Assembly: GCF_030936135.1 (NCBI RefSeq)
Contig: NC_082595.1
Location: 112,112,334-112,176,333 of the forward strand
DNA from: Gavia stellata
Taxonomy: Eukaryota; Chordata; Aves; Gaviiformes; Gaviidae
Direction of reading: 5' to 3'
Length of the DNA stretch: 64,000 bases
This document shows, one piece after another, positions 23,301-35,300 of this stretch (within the stretch, counting starts at the first letter, position 1; every line of letters starts with the position of its first letter). The translations under genes were made by a program, and so were the position numbers. The notes under the pieces were generated by a model. It was not told where the DNA came from, did not search any database, and saw only the letters and a list, made by a program, of their open reading frames with translations.

Positions 23301-26300
23301 CTCCCCAGGGCTCTCCTTTGCCGCCTTCGTTCGCTGCCCGTTGGCTTTTTAGCAGCTTTCACACCTGCGGGCACGGCCATGGGCACACGTGCAAGGCGTG
23401 ACCTTGCACGGGGCTGCTGCTGCTCTGTTCAGCAGCAGCAAAAGGGCCTGGAAGGGCTTTTGGGGTAGGACCATGGGGTTCTTGCAAACCTTTTCTCCTT
23501 GAAACACTGCTGGGGACAGCAGCCGGGAGGACGGCATGTCACCGAACAGCGGTGACATGCATGTGTGTGCGTGTGCTGTGTGCATTTGTGCGTATGCATG
23601 CAGGTGTGTGCTGTGTGCATTTGCATGTGTGCACCATGTGCATGCATGTGTGTGCTGTGTGCATTTGTGTGTGCGCATGTGCTGTGCGCATTCACATCTG
23701 TGCGCCGTGTGCATGCGTGTGCTGGGTGCGTTTGTGCATGCACGCTGTGTGCATGCATATCTGTGTGCAGCCACGCATGTGCGTGTGTACGTATCGGTGC
23801 TGTGCATGCATGTGTGAGCACACGTGAGCCGTGTGCATGCGTTTATGCGCGTGCTGCAGGCTCCCAGCAACTCCACGACTCGCCAGCTCCCAACTCTTGA
23901 TTTCGGGCAAAGAACAGAAACCAAGGCGGGCGTTACGGGCCCACAACACCCACGTTCTGCTCCTCTGGCTCAGCCCTCCGCCTGCAGCCCGGGCCCGTGG
24001 CTTTGCCTGCTCAGCGGGGCGATGTCCGTGCCTCTGCCTTGCAGCAGAATTAGTCCATCCTACCAACCCGGCAAGTGGAAAGTGGGAGGCAGAAGATTTG
24101 GGAGGCAGGAGAGCTGCTGGCACATATGCGTGTGCATGCACAGAGCAGCCCAAGGCTGGAGGTGTTGCTGCTTGGAAGCTTCCCGGTGTGGTTTTGGCTG
24201 CGGGATGCTCCGGAGCAGCCTCGGTTGCTCTCGGGTTGGTGGCTGCGGTGCCAGGGCTGGGCAGAGGAGAGCCGTGGGGATCCCAGCTGGTTGTTGGAAG
24301 TGATTTATGGGAATCTGGGGAACTCCGCAGGCTTTGCAACTAACCGCAGGTGCAAAGGGGGGAGCTCGCCCGCGCTTCCCAGCCCTTGGCCACCGCAGGA
24401 CCTGGGATTTGGGTTATTCCTCCTTGTGCTGGCCACACAGGGTTGCTTTTCCCCTTGGTTTCGTTGCAAGAAAGCCGTGGTTGTCTCCGCGCCCACCACG
24501 GGCACCCTGGGTCGAGAAAGACTTGACGGAGCAGCTTCGGTCACCCACGCAGAAGGCAGCGACACCCACCCCTTGGGCGATTTTACCCAAGGTCTTTCCT
24601 CGCCCCTTGTCCCCTCTCGGGGTGGCCTTGGGCACATCGCCTGGTTGCTTTCCCTGTTGTGAACCCCCACGGGCAAAGGCTCCCCCGAGCCGGTGCCCGC
24701 TGGGCGCCTGGCACAGCAGGGATGGGGGATAACCGGTGACGTTGAGGTGTCCCCCCTGCAGTGATGCAGGTGACAAGCAGGGACGTGCAGAGGGGACGTG
24801 CAGAGGGGACCAAACAACGTCACCATGCCCCAAGAAGGAGAGCTCCAATCTGGCACGCTGCAGCCTGGGAAGCTGGGACAGTCCAGCAGCGGGATTAATT
24901 AACGGGGGCTAATTAACAGAGGAAAGGTGCTTTTGGTGCCTGGAAGATGCTCAGCTCCTCCGTTATGGCACCCGCCAGCCCATGGCAGTGCTGGGGGGCA
25001 GCTGCTTGCCCCACAGTGCTCCCATCCCCTCTCCGGGCACAGCGGGTCCCCCCAGTGCTCCCCCCTCCCCGGGCACCCAGCACCGCCGCTGCGGGTGGCC
25101 CCAAGCCCGGGGCGGGAGCTGGAGCCCGTCGCGTGTGCACGGCTGCTTTCGCCCTCTCCTTACTCCTGCGATTTTAATTCAAACCAAATGGCTTCGCTCA
25201 GTTTCTCCTCCGTGGAAATGAGGGGGTGAGCTGCCAGGCCGGTCCTGCGCCAGCCCGCAGCGTCGCGCCAGGCGAAGCCCCACCACAGCTTAAAGAACAA
25301 TGGGGATTATTTATTTTGTTTTTAAAAAAAAGCTCATTATTCTTGTGGGTTTGGCTTTGAGTGCCTCACGCCTGGCTGTGTTGGAGACCCAGCGTCGATG
25401 CAAGGCAGAGGGAGAAGATGTTATCCCCTACCTGGATCAGCATTTTTGGGGTGCACCAAGGCATGCAACAGGGTGCTGGGGCCCAGGATCAGGCTTTACT
25501 GGGTGCTACTGGGCTTGCTGGGCAGGGGGTTGCTGGAGCAGTGATAGGAACAGCTGAGAGAAAGAGGTTCCCCCCAAATTTCCAGGTTCCCTCTCTGAAC
25601 CCCATCTCGGTGCTCTGGGAGCTGGTGCGAGGCCAGGAGGGTTTTGGGGTGGGTGCCTGGATGTCCGGGAGCTCTATCCCACTGGGGATGCAGGGGCAGG
25701 GAGTGAAGGATGCTCCTGAGCCGGGGTGGGTTTTCTCCCTCCTTCCCTCCCTGGGGAAGAGCCCTGGCAGCCCCGGGATGCGGGATGCGGTGCTTGGAGG
25801 CTGACAGCAAACCGCACCCAGAGCTGTGGAGACCTGCCCAGCCAGGCTGATGGTCTTCATTACAGAGCAAGGGGCTGAGCTCAGGCCCAGGATCAGCGGC
25901 CAGAAGGGAAACCTGATTGTTAAAATTAAAATTAAAACCTCAGTGGGGGAAGAAGCAGGTTTTAAGGTCTGTTTTTAGGAAAGGGAAGCGGATGCTTTTA
26001 GCAGCCAGTCCTCTGACCAAAGGCAAACACAAGCCGGGCAAAGCCACGAGGCAGAGCTTTGTAGCACCATGACCCATCTGGCAAAGCCCTGAGCCACCCT
26101 GAAGCTCAGAGCTGCTGGAAGCCTTTGCTGTCCTTCCTGAGCGAGGTGTCTCCTTCTCCAGACCTTCAGCAACCAACCTCCATCTCCAACCATGGAGAAA
26201 ACTGTGGGGCTAAAGAGGGTCTGATGGGATGAACCTTTTGGGGTTTGAGGTAGGGCTTCCACCTCCAAGCACCAAGGAACAGGGGGATGTCCAAGCGCTC

Positions 26301-29300
26301 CTTGGTAGGAGATGGGGTTGCACCTCTCAGGAGGGTCCCCACCTCCATGGATTGGTTTCTGATGCCTCCTCTTCTCCATCCCTTGCAGTCTCCAGACCAC
26401 AGACTTCCCCCGAGGACCTGAAGGCGCTGATGGGGAACGTCAACCACCTCAACGAGAGCTTTCGGGACATGCAGCTGAAGCTGCTGCACCTACCTCTGAA
26501 GGGGGACGTGCTGGATCACATCTGGAGGCTGCAGGACCTCCTGCAGAACCACTCGGACTCCTTGTTCCTCATGACGGGGTCACTGCAGAAGCTGGAAGGG
26601 CTTCTCTGGAGCCTGCAGACCCAGGCCAGCCAAACCGACAAGGCAGTGTCCAACCTCTGGGACAGCTTGACCCAGCAGAGCGACGCAGCTCAGCAGGAGA
26701 TGTACAAGCTCTCCGTGGAAGGCAACAGCAGCCGGCTGCTGCTGCAGCACCACGACCACCTCCTGAGCCACCTGGGCAGCAGGGTGGAGAGCCTGAGCGA
26801 CCAGGTGACGGCCGTCAACGGGGCCATGGACACCATGAACAGGACCTTCTCCTACGACGTGAACATCCACCATACCCGCATCCAGGACCTGCAGGTGCTG
26901 ATCAGCAACGCCACCGAAGATGCCCGGCAGATGCGCCTCATCCACATAGCCATGGAGGAGCAGCTGAAGCACGAGCTGGCCATCCTCAACAACGTGACGG
27001 AGGACCTGCGGCTGAAGGACTGGGAGCACTCTGTCGCGCTGAAGAACATCTCCGTGATACGGGGTAAGCCGAGCACCTCTTGTAAGGAGCTCCCTTGCTG
27101 GTGCATGAAGCTGTCGTGAGGAAGGGGTTGTCCTCGGTGCTTTGGGTGGTGGTGGAGGTGGTGCCTGTGGCATGGGGATGTCCTGTAGGGATGTCTCAGG
27201 TACTCTTTGGTGTATCAAATCCAACAGGCACCACTGTTTTGGTGTCTGTGATGATCAGGTGTCTCCATCACCTTGGACTCTCGGACTCTCCAAATGCGCA
27301 TCCATCCATGTTAGGAAGAAAGCTCCCAAAGTTCCCTCAGAGATGCCAGGAAAAAACTCTGCCAGGTCCCTCCTGACCATGAAAGTGAATCACACCAAGC
27401 GCAGCAGAGTCGGTGGGTTTTTTGCCCTGCTTTGCACTGCAGTGATCAAGCAGAAGGCTGTCCACCAGTACCGTCAGTCATCACCAATCACATAATTTGC
27501 TTTACCATACATCCCCTTTACTCCATTTTCCCCCTCCCATCTTCTCCTCCTTTACCACCCCCAGCCACTCCCAAATCATAGAATCATATAATCACAGGGT
27601 GGTTTGGGTGGGAAGGGACCTTTCCAGGCCATCTAGTCCAACCCCCTGCAATGAGCAGGGACATCTCCAACCAGAGCAGGTTGCTCAGAGCCCCATCCGA
27701 CCTGACCTGGAATGTTTCCAGGGATGGGGCAGCTACCACCTCTCTGGGCAACCTGGGCCAGGGTTTCACCACCCTCATCATGGTGAAATAAACAACCCAT
27801 CCCTGCTAACTCTTGACCATTGACTCTAGTTTTGCTGATCCCCTTTTTTTGGTATTTATATGGTTGCCTCCGTAATCCCCCCCTCAGTCTGCTAAGCATC
27901 GACTCGCTTTTTCTTAATTATCTGCAAGGTTCAGCCATTTGTCACACTGTTGTCTCATGAGCATAGCTGTATGGCCAGGCTTAACCATCTGCTTGGACGT
28001 TTCTTCCTCTCTGATGTCAGGAATTTCCAGCTGTTTCATATCTTACTGTCTTGCTGCTGTGGGATCACCCACTTCTCTGCATCCCAGAGCACCAGATCTC
28101 CCAGGACAGCCCAGCTCCAAAGGGACCAGCTCGGTGGAGATGCCTGCACTGGATAAACCCATGTCTGCTGTGGTGGATCCCAGTCTGGGTGCCTGATGTG
28201 ACTGGGGAGCAGCAAGAGGAGGGTCCCTCTGTGACGTGGTCACAGTCCCAGAGAACGAACTGGCCGTGGCAGAGGGAAACCCCATGAAGAAACAGAGAAG
28301 AGCCCAGTACAAGCTCTTGGGGGCAGAGCAAAAGGTTGGGGGGGCACTTGGTGTCCCACTTCTAGGCTGTTGGTTTGCACCTGCGGAGATGCAATGGGCT
28401 GTTGCTCATTTCTGCTGCTTCCAGCTGAAATACCAGATGGGGAAGGAAGGGGCTGACGCCAAGGCACTTGCTCCCTCTGGCCGTCTGCTGAGCCGGGAGG
28501 GGACATATGTGGTTTGAACCGCAGCAGCTACATCTCCCCATCCAGGCCAACCATCACCCTTGGGTACCAGCAGCTCGTTGGGGTCATTTCCCTGGTCCCT
28601 GGGCAACGTTGGCTCCCGATGCCTGGTTTGGGGCTGCTGCGACCACGTTGCACCCACTGCTTTGAGGTTTTCCTAGCTGCCCACCCACCCTGTGCCCTCT
28701 CTTTCCCCCCACCACTGCCATGGGGAGGACATCACCCTCTCTTGGATGAAGCCACCGAGGAAGGGGACCGTCATGGAGCCTGACACCCATGCGCCATGTT
28801 ACTCCAATTAACATGAGCAGAAAGCAAAACAAATCCCCTCCCAACGGGCCGGCACCTGATTTATCAGCCGCGGCTCTGACACATTCCTGGCAGCCCCCAC
28901 CTCCCTCTCTCCCCATCCCTCCTCCCGCCCTGCTTTCTGTCGGCAGCGATGGGTCATGGATAATTTTAGGAGCCTTGTGCCCAGCTGGCTTTACCCCAGC
29001 TCCAGACGGCCTTGGATGAATCCACCATGCTCCCGGCTGGATTTGCACCAGCAGAACCAGTCCTGGGCGATGTGGGGCTGCCTGCTTGGGGGTGCATTTT
29101 CCTTTCCCCAGGACCTTAGCTACCCCAGGCTCTGGCTTTTCGAGGCTGTTTGCGGGTGATGGCAGCTTGGGGAGGTCCCCAGGCTCGTCTCCAGCAGCCA
29201 ACCACGCCAAGCAGCTCGCGTGTCTCGGAAAGGGCTTGGCCTCACAGCGCAGAGGGGCTCTGGGTCTTAAATAACGGTGTCACCAGGAGGGAGGATGCTC

Positions 29301-32300
29301 AGGATCATCCACCGCCCGCCCCGGAGCCGCTTGCATAACTCGCTGGGTGGGATGTGCTGGCTTGTAGCAGGTCTGGCGGGGTGATTGCAGCGGTCCCATA
29401 TGGCCGTCAGATCTGTGCACGTCATGAAAGTCCTCATCCCCATGGTTTTGGAGGGTTTTTTTTTTCTCCTCCGCTGATGCAGTGAGCAGCCCAGCCCTGT
29501 GCAGGCAGGAGGGTGAAGCAAGGGTGCATCTGGGCTGGGGTTTTCTTTCCCGAATGCAAACCCCAAACACGGTGGGGTGCGGACCAGCTTGGCATGGTGT
29601 CTGCAGTGTTGCTCAACCTCTCCCAACTGCCCATCCCAGTGGTCCTCCATCCTCCACCCCAGCTGCTCCCTGTGTCCCATCCCACCGGCTGTCCCTGGGG
29701 ACGGGACCATCTCTGCTTATGGAGCTGCCTGGATGTAGCCAAGAGGAGATGTTCTGGTGGCTGATGGACCACAGGGCTCACTACTGTTGGAAGAGCTCTG
29801 AAGGATGAATGCCAAAACCTAGGAGCCAGCAAATAGGATCAGCCCAAGGGTCTGCCCATCCCCAAGCCCCGTTTCTAACCCCAGGCATTAGGGAAAGGGA
29901 ATAAGGGACAACATATCTCTTCTCTGGCTGCGTTCTCCCAGCATCCAGCTCTCAGGGAGCAGATGAGATTGTCTGATGCCCATGGTCATCCTCCATGAAA
30001 CCTAGTCCCCTTCATAGCTTGTCCATGCCCTTGACCTCACCAATGTCCCGTGGGACGGTTCTCTGAGACAGGAGAAGAAGAGAAGAGAAGAGAAGAGGAG
30101 AGGAGAGGAGAGGAGAGGAGAGGAGAGGAGAGGAGAGGAGAGGAGAGGAGAGGAGAGGAGAGGAGAGGAGAGGAGAGGAGAGGAGAGGAGAGGAGAGGAG
30201 AGGAGAGGAGAGGAGAGGAGAGGAGAGGAGAGGAGAGGAGAAAGAAGAGAAGAGGAGAGAAGAGAAGGAAGAGAAGAGAGAAGAGAAGAGATGATGAGAT
30301 GAGATGAGATGAGATGAGATGAGATGAGATGAGATGAGATGAGATGAGATGAGATGAGATGAGATGAGATGATGAGATGGTGGCAGAGGACTTGGGGGGC
30401 TGCACTGTAGCAGCTGATTTTAAGGAGGAAGGGCAGCTCCAACCCCCATCCCACCAAGAGGTGCCCCAAGCAGGCAGCTCCTGTGTCCCTTTCAGGGTTA
30501 ACAGAACTGAGGTGGGGCCCTTGTGTGGGTTATTTCCCAGTATGCCCATAAACCAGAGCAGATGGAAGTTGTCGGAGCTGCCCCCGCACAGGGGACCTCA
30601 GCTGAGCTGTGCTGGAGCCGGCGTGGGGGAAGCAAGACATTTCGTGTCAGCAGTAGTTTTGCTCCAGTGCCATCAGTGTGGGACCCCTTCCCTTCGGAGA
30701 GGATGCTTGGGGCAAAGTCAGGGTGACGAAATGGGAGTCAGTGGTTCCCGCTGCAGATGTTTCCAGGGTTGCTTTTAGTTTTGCTCGTGGTGGGAAAGCA
30801 TCTGTTTTGTTTAAGCAAGTGGTTTTCAGCAGCCCAACCTCTGCTGTGCTGGGGTGCAGCAGGGGAAGGGAAGAACTTGACCCAAACCCAGGAGCATGGC
30901 TGGGTCATGCAGAGTTTTCACGGCTCATCCTGGGACACCTGGGACCTTCAGGCAGGAGATATGCTGGTAGAAAAACTCCTTTGCCTTGACACTCGCACTG
31001 CTACCCACCAAACTCACCATCACCTCTATAAAGCTATGGGTCTCTGGCAGGCTCTGCTTGCTGTAATGTAGGCTAAAATTAATAATATCGACTATTTTAA
31101 TTCTTTACTTCTACATTCTCTACTAGTTCTTTATTTCAGAAGGGGTTGGGTGATACAGGGCAGCCTAACCATACCCACATTGTTCCACTTTAACAAACTG
31201 GCATGACTTGACCCCCCTCTTGCTCTTTTGGGGTACTGAAAATCAATGGCTGTACTTAACAGCATCTATTTAATGCAATCAGGTGCTTCCTATTGCTTAT
31301 TTATTTGCCCACCTATTCATTTTTTTAAACTCCAGCAGGCTGGTAAGCGGATTTAAGTACGTATAGTTTTACGCTGAGGGTGGTGAAACCCTGGCCCAGG
31401 TTGCCCAGAGAGGTGGTAGATGCCCCATCCCTGGAAACATTCCAGGTCAGGTTGGACGGGGCTCTGAGCAACCTGGTCTGGTTGGAGATGTCCCTGCTCA
31501 TGGCAGGGGGTTGGACTAGAATGGCCTGGAAAGGTCCCTTCCCACCCAAACCATCCTGTGATTCAATGATTTAAGGGCTGTTGTGTAACACCCTTCTTTA
31601 ATGCTATGGGGATGAAAACTATTTCACTGGCCATCCCAGCACCTTCATACAGGGCACACCTCACCTGGCTTCTGCCCCATGTCTCCCTGTGGAGCAGCTC
31701 TTGAACGTTGCTGGACTTTCTCCATCATGGAGAATCCTGCCTCTCCTACCCAGGGCCAGGCAGCGTCCCTGCTGCTCGTGGTTCCTCTTGTTCCCACCCA
31801 AAAATGCCTCCTCATTGTACTCAGCCCTCCAGGGTGCCCATTGTTCTTTGCATCCTTTTGTTTTGCCAACAGGAGATGTGTCCCCAGGGTCTGGGGTCCA
31901 TCCCCACGTCCTCTCAGTACCAGGAGATGTGCATCATCTAAGGAAGAGGAAACCCAGGGCAAGCTAATGCAATATCTCCCCATAATCCTCTCCCAGCCCC
32001 TGAGCATCTCCAGCTCGACCATTTCCTGAGCTTGCTGCGGTTCATCTGCTCAGGAACCTGTTAATTTCTGCATAATATTTGCAGATCCTAATTACTCATT
32101 CATTAGCATTCATTAGGACTGCTAAACATCCCCCCTCTTCCTCTCCTGATCCTTTTGCATTACCAGGTCGCCTGTAGCCCTGGCTGGTTGTTTGCTTTCT
32201 GCACAACTGTGAGATTATGGCTTTTGGGGTTTCTAGGAAAACAGCGTTTAACAGTTTCCAATTATCACTCTGACTTGGTAGGACAAAGACCAAATGACCC

Positions 32301-35300
32301 CTTCAGGCCTCTCTCTGCCCTATTTTCTGTCATCCCATGAGTCTTTTTTTTTTTTTTCCCTGTTCAAATTCTTTCTTCCAATTGATTTAGCTCATAATTG
32401 TTTTCAGCTTTGCCGACTTGGCCCTTTGCAGGCTGAGGAATATAACTCTATTTCTGGGATGGACTTTCTGCTCGCTCACAAGAGTTTACACCGAAAAGCA
32501 ATCACCGATGGCTAGTTCCTGATGAGATCAAGTGATGCAAATCCCCTTGTAAAGGTTCATCTCAATATTTCCAAAATGAATTTATTTTTTTTTCCTTTTT
32601 TCTTCACGTTATTTCATTGGAGATGTCACAACTTTGGGTCAAAAGGAAATTCCAGGAGGTTGGAATTTCCCATAGAGTCACACTCGGGTGGAAGCACAGG
32701 AGCTGCAAGGTGAAGCTTTCTGGCAGGCAAGACAGGTTGATGGAGTCGTGTTTGGCCTTCAAAATCCACAGGTCATGGAAGAAGGCTGCTGGCAAGCTCC
32801 CTCGCTCTCACTTTGCTCCTGTCTGCAGGGGTCCGTGTTTATTAGAGGTCCCTGGACACCTGATGAACAATAACGGCTGGTGAAGGGTGGGTGGGTGCAG
32901 GCACTCAGGCGTCTGCTGCACGGCTGCAAAGCTGGGGCGTGATGGCTGCGCTCCAATACCTGTTGTGTTTCAGGGCCACCAGGACCCAAAGGAGACCAAG
33001 GCAATGAAGGGATGGAGGGTGAACCTGGTCTTCCCGGCCTGCCTGGGCTGCGAGGTAAGGAACAACACGTCCAGGGTGCCCATAACCCTGCAACCCTTCA
33101 CCCAAAGTCCATAGAGTCAACGGGATGACTCCTGGTGACTTCCCAACCCGACCCTTGGGACCTCACTGGCTATGCACAAGTCTTGAAGAACAATGGGATT
33201 AACCTGCTGCCCCATCTCCTGCCAGACTGCCAGTCTTTAGGGGCAAAAAGTCTCGCTCATCTCCCAGCTGGCCCCAGGACAGCGAGAGCTGCAAGGGTCC
33301 ATCACCTGCAGGTTGATGCCCCCCGAGCTCCTTTGAGACAGCCACCCAGCTCAGGTTTGTGCAGGAGCTGGCCACCACCCTGCGCTCACTAAAACCAAGC
33401 CCTTGCAAGGTGCTGGGGCTGGCCCCGCTGCCCGCACCCGCCCTGCAGCAGCACTTGGGGACCCGGCGTGGAGTCCCTCCAGCCTGGCAGAGGGGACTCG
33501 GCCACCAGCTGTGGCTCTGAGGCTTTTCATAGGACACTTTTTTCAATGTCAAGAATGCCGATTTTTTCCCCCCTTCTTAATTCCAACCATTGTTTTTAAG
33601 AGAAATTCAATTAAAAAAACAACAGAAGACACCCCGCGCCCTGAGAAACAGGACTCAGCTTGAACCCGTTTCTAATTTTAAGCCAAACCTAGGAATACTG
33701 GCTTTGCATCCAAGAGCCAGGGATGGCACCGAGGTGATGGAGGATCCCCTTTGGTGAGGACTTTCTGTCCCCAGGAGGCTCTTTCCTATTGAGGCGACAG
33801 GATGCGTCCTGCCTGGGGCATGGACCTCCTTCTCCATCCAGGGTGTCCAGCCCTGGCTTCACCTTGACTGCCGAAGACATGACCCACGTAGGACAATCGG
33901 TGTCAGAGTCAGGTTCAGGCCCCCGGCCCCGTGCATCTGAGCTGCCGGTACTGGGCTAGGCTTAAAACCTCATATTTTGGTACCCCGTTTCCCCCTGCTC
34001 CCCAGCAGGCAGCAGGACCAGCCAAGTTAGGCAGAGCCAGCCTGGAAACCCGATCGCTCTCTGAAAGCCCTTCTCAGCGCTGGCTGCCCGTGCTCGTTTC
34101 ACCGACGGCTGCATTTTTTTGCGTTGACAGATTCATGGCTGTTTTTCTTGGGTGTAACAAGCATCAGAAATATATCGTCTGGCTTCTTTCCTTTTTTCTT
34201 CTTTTTGGTGTTGGTTTTTTTTTTTTTTTTTGTTTAAACAGAAAAACAAAACAATCTCCGGAGGGTTCACCTTCGGGAAGAGTTGCTGAAAAGGCCACTA
34301 TTTTTAGGTCTTTCTCTGTCTCGCTTTCTCTTGTGCTTTTCTGGATGTGGTCACAGCACCAGCCCTTTGGGTACAAGAAGGTCAGGTTCAGGTGCAGCCA
34401 GACGTTGTAAAGCATCCCTGATAAATCCCCTTTTGCGCAGCGGATCTACCATCCTGCCTTTGCCCCAGCTCCTCTACCCAAATCCATAGCCAGGTCCTGG
34501 CACGCTGCAGCATCCCCCCGCCGGGGAGGAGGTGAGGTGTTGGCTGGATGCAGCAGGGAAAGAGTTAAGCTCCAGACCATGTCCACTGGAGCTGGTGCCC
34601 AAATTTCTCCTGGCAGCTTTTTTTCCTCTTAAACCGGAGGAAAATATTGACTAAGTTTGGAAAAGCCCAGCCCAGGAGGGGCGGAGGGCGCAGTGCCAAG
34701 GGAATCCAGGGCTCCCTCAAGCATGGGAGACCAGCAGCACGGTGCCAGGCAGAGGGCTGAGCTCGGGTGCTGGAGGAGCTTCTCCCCCAAAGAGTTTCAG
34801 ATCTGACCCAAACTCAGGCTCGGGCTGAGTCCCTGCTGGGTCGGTCTGGTGGGACCACCCCCAGGTCCCACCAGAGCCCTTCACCAGCACAGGGGTCCCT
34901 CCTTCCACCTCCTCTTGCTGGCCCTCATGGATGGAGGTCACCTCTGGGGCTTGGATGTGTCCCCTACGAAGGGAGCCCAAGCTCCCAAAGCCCCCATTTC
35001 CCACCTCCCGGAGGTCATGGGTGCTCAGACACGGGGGTCTCATCCAAACTCTTCTCCCATAAATAGCAAACCCACCTGATCAGCGTGCATGGAGGCAGGG
35101 GTCCTGCAGCTCATGCTGGGCACCTCATGTCTCCTTGGGGTCTCTGCTCCACCCTGGCTCCCCGCTCTTCCTCCTTGGTCTCCAGCTTTGGAGCCGTTAC
35201 CTTAATCTGAGCCTTAAGATGCTCAGAGCTGCATTAGAACCAGCCCATCTCTGGGTTAAATCCATCCTGTATCCAGAGGCAGGTGCAGAAAGAGAGGATG

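Larger units (their letters stand above)
18666..26388 (+). other. SCARA5: SCARA5 intron 3
   Basis: A 7.7-kb intron holding the 31-bp hairpin (18.85 kb) and TG-rich tracts between 22.8 and 23.9 kb. No CR1 copy or cryptic gene was supported. Confidence 0.5.
27064..32973 (+). other. SCARA5: SCARA5 intron 4
   Basis: A 5.9-kb intron with two CR1 fragments (27578-27786 antisense, 31375-31572 sense) and the polypurine/pentamer tract at 30.07-30.38 kb. Confidence 0.6.

Noticed and set aside
23429-23924. Cys- or His-rich open frames that look like small secreted peptides
   Set aside because: Produced by the TG/CA array; both strands and several frames are open at once.
30002-30469. Leu/Ser-rich open frames over the pentamer tract
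   Set aside because: Translation of a microsatellite only.
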